A DNA stretch of 64,000 nt from Symsagittifera roscoffensis (lineage: Eukaryota > Xenacoelomorpha > Acoela > Convolutidae): contig NC_087065.1 of NCBI RefSeq assembly GCF_963678635.1, positions 6,287,209 through 6,351,208 on the forward strand, written 5' to 3'. The position numbers and the translations under genes were made by a program. The notes beneath the pieces are model-generated. The model saw only the letters and a program-made list of their open reading frames with translations, was not told where the DNA came from and made no database searches. Shown piece after piece: positions 57,480 to 64,000 of this stretch. Position 1 is the stretch's first letter. Every line of letters begins with the position of its first letter.

Positions 57480-59330
57480 AGAATGTTGTGGAATAATCAA
57501 TGCATGGTCAGAATTTCGACGGAAGGTGGACATATCGACGGAAGCGCTATACTGTGGGTGGATTCACAGACAACGCGATCACTGGAAAGATAATTTTACC
57601 TATATTCTCGAACGTAAGGTCCCACAGTAAATGCCATTTTTTTCTCTAGAGGGCCACAAGAGGAATATCCTTGGCAATGAAAATTTGTCAAAATCGAAGT
57701 ATCTCAGAAGCACTTCCCACACTACCTAAACAAGACAATTTGTAAGTCCATTTATCTAATTTCTTCATCCTACAAAGAAAAAACATAAATTTTATCCAAT
57801 TTTTTAAGCTATTATTCCCTCGGATCAGAAAAACAAAAAAAACAGACAAAATGACAAATTTCAACGAACCTCTAAAACCAATACTACTAGAAGGTAGAAG
57901 TGTTCCTCTACATTAACTTGAGGAAGTAAGAACAGAACTAAACCGACCCAAATCCGAGGGACATATCAAAACATTAGAAAATTGCGACGAGAATAGATTT
58001 ATTAGTCCAATCGTTATCACCTGCAAAAAGGATAAATCGATCAAATTAGCAATCGATTCGAAACTTATTAATAAACAAATTTACAAGAACAAATACCGAA
58101 TGCCTAATATTCACCAATAAGTTGATAATGTCGCCTCGCAAATCTCAAATGATTCCACCAGACAAGTTTGGTTTACCAACTTAGACTTAAAGAACCCATA
58201 TAGTCAACATTCTTTAGACAATTTACCAGTAGCGAGTGCAGTTTTGGCTTGGTAGGCGGAGACATAACCGCTGCGTATCAATTTTCAACAAATTTTTACG
58301 GACTTGGCGATATGCCGAACGAATTGCGAAGAGTCATGGACTCAACAGTGGGAAATATTCATTTTACAAACTGTTACCTTGATGACATTTAAGTCGCTTC
58401 CAAAGGAAGTTTTACAGAACACAAAAATATCGTTCACAAAATTTCATCGATTTTAGATGATTACAATTTCGCAGTCAAATCGCCAAAATATGAGTTCTTT
58501 CAAAAAGAAATAGATTGGCTTGGGTTTAAAATCTCCAAATCAGGAATCCCCCTCTAATTGACAAAACCAAGGCCATTAAAGATGTAGATGTTCCAATTCC
58601 TAAACATCTAGAGGAATTAAGATCATTCTTTGGTTCAAAAAACCAATATATCAAGTTTGTCCCAAACTTAACATCCCTCGAAAGTCCCTTAAGACCATTA
58701 CTGAACAAGAAATCAATCTTCTCATGGAATTAAGAACACAAAAAAACACTCGAGGAGATAAAATTAGAAATAGTCAATCTTACGTAAATTACACAATTCA
58801 CGAGAGTAATACGATAGTAAAAACAGACGCATCCGATAATGGACCTGGTGCTCACCTGGAACAACTCCATGGGAACGACTGGAAAACAGTCTCTTTCGCC
58901 TCAAAATTTCTACATCCTTCCGAATCTACAATTGAATAGGAATTTCTGGGAGTGGTTTGGGCGGTAGAACATTATAAGAATTATCTTTGCAGCTCATAAT
59001 TTGATCTTATTACTGATCATAAAGTACCCTTTTTGGCATTCTCACCCAATCACGGAAATAAAATATATCATAGTCGATTAACAAGATGGGTTGATAGTCT
59101 TTTACCGTTTAATTTTACAATAAAACCCTTAGCAGGGAAAGACATGGGTTTAACAGACTTAATTTCAAGATCTCGCTCAGGAAAAGCAGTTTCCCCATCT
59201 CATTACGACAAAGAAACTGTAGTTGCTACAATCAAGAAAATTAACAATGTCTTGAATCCAACGGATAACGGAAAAATGATACGTAACACCATTGGTTCAA
59301 ATTTGATGTTATCTTTTCAGTTCTTAATTT
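57480..59330 (+). pseudogene. protease-RT-RNase H, Ty3/gypsy element B
   Basis: 57480-57760 is the place of the protease, too damaged for a clear active site. RT runs from about 57845: RFISPIVITCKKDKSIKLAI, NKYRMPNIH, motif A FTNLDLKNPYSQ (near 58175) and a catalytic YLDD region near 58375-58388 followed by an in-frame stop. The thumb IDWLGFKISKSGIP is near 58510. RNase H: VKTDASDNGPGAHLEQL near 58820, then ITDHKVPFLAFSPNHG and a closing GKDMGLTDLISRS near 59150. Frames change at least twice. The domain order and motifs are those of Ty3/gypsy; element C at 15.6 kb is related in RT. Confidence 0.9.
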
Positions 59331-59528
59331 AAATAACTCAACTCTTCCAATTTGCAACCTTAAACTTTACAAAACTGGAAATTGTAAGTCTAAATGTATT
59401 ACTTCTGATTTCTTGAGCATTGATTCCACAGAAATTCATTTATCAAGTTCTGTATTTTATACTTTTTATTTCTTATTTGTAGCTTAATTATTAGTCCACA
59501 GGATCTTAAAACTGTAATTACTTTAAAT

Positions 59529-61469
59529 ATGTCTGATAATCAAATTGTAATTGATCCATCTACTTCAAGTATTCAAGTTACAGTTGAGTTTCCGATCTCA
59601 TCAGAACACGAAAAATTAGTGACTAAATACCGTGCATATTTGAAACTGACGGAACGACCTTTGGAGTTGAATACGTTATTCAAAGCTAAATTGGTTGCCT
59701 TATTAACAACAGAAGACTCAATGTTGAGTCCGATCAATAAAGTCCTTCAAAATAAAGTAGATAAGACTAATGCCAATTCTCACTACTTAAACCAATTCAT
59801 CAAAGATCTTCGTGAATCCGGCAAATTATTATACATTGATGAAAAGCTCGTAATCCCCTTCACCTTAGGAAACGCGGTTATGAAGACCCTACCTCAGCTA
59901 TCTCAAAAATTATTTCGAATCTTTGTTCTTCCTTTCAATCAAAAATAAATTGCTCACCCTTCGAAATACACTTCAGAAGAAAACCTAATGCGATCTGAAA
60001 ACAACTGGCCTCTAATAATTCTTCCGATGAAATTTAAGACAAAGGGAAATCCATCTTAAGCAAAGAACGGGCACTAGACTGGAAATCAGACGACCGGGTC
60101 GAGGATTGATACAAGGTCACCGTGATCCCAAAGAAAAACCAATCCCCATTGGAGAAAGTGTACGAGTCGGACTACCCATCCTCTGCGAAGCCTTCTTCAT
60201 TTCATTTGCCCCTTCAAAGTCCTTTCAAAGGTAATATAATTCGAAAACCAAGGGAAGCATAAATGGAAATCGTTTTTAAAAGAATCAATCAGAAAATTAT
60301 AAACGCTTCAAAAACTACGGTAGAACTATCCGACAAAAAAATCATCAGAAAATCTGACATCGCACTTACGAAATCAAGTTCATCTACTACACGGTCTTTT
60401 AGTGGAAACATCTCTTTTCCTTTACTCCCTAACCCTGGTTTTAAAGTAGGTTTCAAGAAGACGATCAAATCGAAATCACAGCCGATGAGAAAAACAGGTC
60501 CGAAAACTAGACTGCAAACGGAGTTGGCTAATTCTGACAGCAATACAAGAACGAGAATGGCTAACCCCTCAATCAAGCGAGCCAAAAGTAGATCAACACG
60601 CAACAAAGTCCAGACATCAAACGCAGGTTATTTAGCAGGTGACGAATCTATAAAAGTTCGGTCGGAGACATCAGATATTAGCGATTGGGAGTGGATTGCG
60701 GGCAGTTTCCCATGCAGGGACAAGATTAGAGGGCGTATTATTTCGGATAATTTTAGCCAACAAGAACCCTGTACACCTTGTCTAGATTCTCAAATAACTC
60801 AGGGTAACATAAAACTGAAATTTTAGATGGCCAACCTTCAATTTTGGATCCGCTGGATAGCCCGATCAGCAACATTCCTGCAGGACAGAGCTCGAAACAA
60901 CCCCACCCAAACACACATCTCTCATCAGGCTCAGAGATCAAACTTTCAGAACTTCCTTTGGATTTACGGGAGAAAGCGGAGTGGGAAAAATCTGTCGACT
61001 TTCCAATCTACGATAGTGTCGATTTCTCGGATGACAATACAGCCTCCCAGGAACCTTGTTCGGAGGAAATCACTACCACTGAAAATTAATTTAAACTCAA
61101 ACGCTCGAGCCGTAATGTAGGACCTCCCCAACTTTATGGTAAAAGGTTGTACATAGATATTATCGATAACAAAGACGAGGAGGAGCGCTAAACCCGATTT
61201 CGCTCGACTGTAACGATCAAACAGGTTCTAACACAACATTTACCACGCAAATTCCTTTGGATAAGAAAACCGTCAATTTTCACTATCCAATCGGTGGAAA
61301 ACTCAGCTAATGACTCAGACTTCTCACCATCGGATGCCTTTTCTCTTTCTCTACAGATCAGTCACTAAGGGAGGCCGTAAACAGCGTTAACCAACTGGAA
61401 GATTTGGACAGCGAACTTTTCAAGGCCGAACTTGAAAAATTTATCGAAGATGGAAAAAATCAAATCTGA
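59529..61469 (+). pseudogene. integrase region and pol C-terminal tail, element B
   Basis: A 139-codon ORF (59529-59948) has an N-terminal integrase-flanking block (LLYIDEKLVIPFTLGNAVMK) typical of gypsy pol just before the HHCC zinc finger. The zinc finger and DDE core are not found, so a large internal deletion seems to have occurred. Basic, Ser/Arg/Lys-rich frames continue at 60263-60826, and the tail RSSRNVGPPQLYGKRLYIDI near 61105-61160 resembles the extreme C-terminus of gypsy pol. A last acidic stretch (SVNQLEDLDSELFKAELEKF) stops at about 61467-61469. Confidence 0.6.
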
Positions 61470-61684
61470 AAACTTTCTTAAAACTCCTTTAATATCTTAG
61501 TACCTCCTATTTTCCCTTCACCGTTTATGGAATCCATAATGCTATTCGGTGTTGATTAATTTTATCACTCCGTTGCTAGTAACGTAACTTTATCAATCAG
61601 TGCTTCAAGGGAACTTTTTTTTGGTATTTTCCGTCGGATGTATAATGCCTTACTATGTTTTTATCTAGTTTAACTGTTGTTCTA
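61470..61684 (+). other. possible 3' LTR or UTR start of element B
   Basis: Non-coding sequence directly behind the pol stop, interrupted by the TIR element that follows. It may be the 5' part of a 3' LTR; without the 5' LTR for comparison this stays unproven. Confidence 0.3.
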
Positions 61685-63181
61685 CACTACGAGGTCAAAC
61701 TGTGTACTGGAGAGGCGCTCAATTTTGTGCCTGTATGTTCCTGGATTCCATAGACAAGTCTTTAAACATGTTCCAAAATGTCAGTGGAGTCCATTTACAA
61801 AACTTCCGTGGATTCCGCGTACAAATACCTGTAGCGTACATTTTGTCGGCAGATTTGTTGTGCTGAGGTTTCCGCAACAAGCGAATAAAACTAGTTGTTC
61901 TGAATTTCGCAATTGTGATTGGATTCCACAAAATGTAAGTGGAATCCGCAAATGTAAAAGGAATCCGCATAATTTGTAAGCGGAATCCGCAAATGTAAGC
62001 GGATTCCGCAAACTGTAAGTGGATTCAGAATTCTGTCTATTACCGAACTTGCATATGAACTATTAAAAGCTAGAACTGGAATTTTTATCTATAGCAATGC
62101 GGAATTCAAAGGCAAGGACTTAATCATTCTCAGCGGAATCCACGAACAAATCTTAAAACATGTGTTAACAAAATCGGTGGATGTCAGTTTGTAGTACTTT
62201 GGAAACACAACACTGAATAAATTCAATTTTTGGAGTCATTGGGTTGAGAGTGTATGGAAATACAACGCTCAGCATATCGCCAATTTAGATCAGTGTTTGG
62301 GATTGCGTCAATCCAAAATAGTGATTTTGGAAACGTAACGCCGAATAAATTCAATATTTGTAGCCATTGGGTTGAGATTGTATGGAAACACAACACACAG
62401 CATATCGCCAATCCCAAATACTGATATCGCCAAACCCATGCGTCTATCCCAATTACTGATTTTGGAAGCTTAAAGCCGAATAAACTAAGTATTTGTATTC
62501 CATAGCTTGAGAGTGTTTGGAAAGACAACGCACAGCATATTGCCGAATTGGGTCAGTATTTGGGATTGCATCAGTATTCGTGATCGATTTTTAGATCGAA
62601 ATAGGTCAAATTATGGGATCAGTAGGTCAGCATTTGAGATCGAAGTTGAGATCGAAGTTGACAGGATTTGAGATTGAAGTTTGGTTGACAGGGACTGACA
62701 CTAAACGTTTCAAATGGTGGTTGATCAATGTAGTAATTAAGATTGATTTTTCTGATGGCCAGTAAGTAAAAGATATAACTTTAAACGCTATACTGTACAA
62801 ATATATACATGTAAACTGAATCCGCAAACAAATTGCGGATTCCACTTACAATTTGCGGATTCCACTTACACGTTGCGGATTCCGCTTACAGTTGCGGAAT
62901 CCGCAACAGCTCATTTTAATTATACAAATGTCTTATTATTTGTTTGTGGATTCCACAAATTGTTCTGGATTCCGCAAATACGGTTGCGGATTCTGCAAAA
63001 TTGCCTATTTTTGGAGTGATTTTAAGATGTACAGTGTTTTAGGTATTTGTTTGTGGAATCCAAAAACAGCGAAGAACATCCAAGAAAAGTAGCAAAGTTG
63101 CGGATTCCGCGACAAATCTGATTTTTGTCTGTTGCGGAATCCACTTACAATGCACAGAATGCACAGTTTGGCCTCGTAATG
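61685..63181 (+). mobile_element. full 1,497 bp TIR element, family 'CATTACGAGG', long form
   Basis: Left end CACTACGAGGTCAAACTGTG, right end (reverse complement) CATTACGAGGCCAAACTGTG; TA on both sides (61683-61684, 63182-63183). The inside holds: a block shared with the 202 bp MITEs (61705-61770); arrays of GCGGAATCC / GCGGATTCCGC units at 61910-62040 and 62815-63150; an imperfect tandem repeat of about 120 bp at 62225-62560 (GGTTGAGAGTGTATGGAAA, CAGCATATCGCC); and GAGATCGAAGTTGA repeats at 62635-62690. No ORF is long enough for a transposase. Confidence 0.85.
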
Positions 63182-63183
63182 TA

Positions 63184-64000
63184 CCAAACACTTTGTCTTA
63201 CGGGGTAGAAATACTCACTGTAGTATCTCGTCTTAGTATTAAAATTTTCTTCAGCTTCCTTCAGGTTTTCTTCAGGGAGAAAAGGGGCAGTTACCTTTAA
63301 TCTAGTTTATTTTTTTTTCCTGTTAAGTGGAATGTTGTGAATTGCATTATTTTAATTATACTTTTTTAAATAAATTATACGTTCATTCACTCCGACGGAG
63401 AGATTGCTTTTTCACTTTTTTTTTATATTTTAATTTGAAGATTAATTCACTTTTAACCAACATTTTATTTGTACATTAGTAACGTCAGTACTGGAATCAG
63501 TAGCGCCACTGGAGTCATATAGTATCATATCTTGCTAAATAGGTACCAAAGAAAATTCACAGGACTAGTTAGGACGATGATTGAACTAATCTTAAATTCA
63601 ATTATATAATCAAAACGTAATAAATCATAACAAGAAACCAAACTTTAGGTAGAAGATAACGCCAAGAAACTTATCGCAATAAAACTTAGTTCATACACCT
63701 TTAAAAAAGTTTTAAATAAGGGGAACGAGTTCGGCTAAAATGAAGTAGAGACAAAATTGTAGAGGAATAAATTAGCTAAATTGTTGTAGAAAATTGATTT
63801 CTGACTTCAAAAAAAGATAGGATCGAAACTAAGCTTAGAACAAATACCAAGAACTTTAAGAAACAGGGAAAGACAGAAAACAGCAGACTCATTTTATCAT
63901 TCAAGCTCAAATGAACCCGTTACAACTGTTTGAACCCTAATTAATATACAACTCCATTTCACTTCACTTGCTCCGATTTAGTATACCAATAAAAAAAACA
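63184..64000 (+). other. non-coding flank, possibly the rest of the element B LTR
   Basis: AT-rich sequence without ORF. GAATCAGTAGCGCCACTGG near 63495 recalls the boundary of an LTR and a primer-binding region but cannot be confirmed. AATAAATT at 63370 could be a polyadenylation signal. Confidence 0.3.

Noticed and set aside
61719-62011. Overlapping ORFs on both strands at 61.7-62.0 kb
   Set aside because: They follow the GCGGAATCC palindrome repeats of the TIR element, which read open in several frames.
61910-63150. GCGGATTCCGC arrays as a possible CRISPR-like array
   Set aside because: Unit spacing and orientation are irregular, spacers are not unique, and the context is a eukaryotic transposable element.

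Overview
This window looks like nuclear DNA of an invertebrate animal. It is AT-rich, gene-poor and crowded with transposable elements. The evidence is a complete animal-type ER chaperone gene (BiP/GRP78), genes split by GT-AG introns, Ty3/gypsy-type LTR retroelements (one with an envelope-like third reading frame), tRNA-derived sequences, and several families of short inverted-repeat DNA elements. The phylum cannot be fixed from the sequence. An env-bearing gypsy element would fit a tunicate, rotifer or arthropod, but that is only a guess.

Layout. 1-12.4 kb: a decayed, env-bearing Ty3/gypsy element (A) on the + strand, entering the window already inside gag and running gag, protease, RT-RNase H, integrase, a small membrane ORF, a proline-rich ORF, an envelope-like region and a further ORF of unknown role. 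13.4-15.9 kb: scraps that probably belong to a second gypsy-type element (C). 16-18.4 kb: three inverted-repeat elements side by side. 18.9-29.5 kb: exons of one or two + strand genes encoding cysteine-containing, probably secreted modules. Their introns hold a hAT-type MITE, a large degenerate copy of a TIR element, a tRNA-Ser-like sequence and a minus-strand gag fragment. 29.5-41.5 kb: no convincing gene, but a tandem array, hAT-type MITEs and a nested foldback element.

41.5-44.1 kb holds the one intact housekeeping gene, BiP, uninterrupted from ATG to stop, with an ER-stress-element-like site upstream and an unusual HDEF C-terminus. 44.4-54 kb has orphan exon candidates, a clear 692 bp pogo/Tc1-type MITE with TA target duplication, a 0.95 kb near-perfect palindrome and hAT fragments. 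At 54.3-55.2 kb a minus-strand gene encodes a probably secreted protein of unknown family. 55.4-56.4 kb is a 30 bp minisatellite. 56.7-61.5 kb is a second decayed gypsy element (B), whose apparent 3' flank or LTR is split by a full 1,497 bp TIR element at 61.7-63.2 kb.

The most unusual structures are one TIR family (termini CATTACGAGGCCAAAC) that occurs both as a 202 bp short form and as a 1.5 kb long form filled with GCGGAATCCGC palindromes; the extra ORF behind env in element A; and several elements nested inside others. All functional statements rest on reading motifs by eye; no database search was possible.
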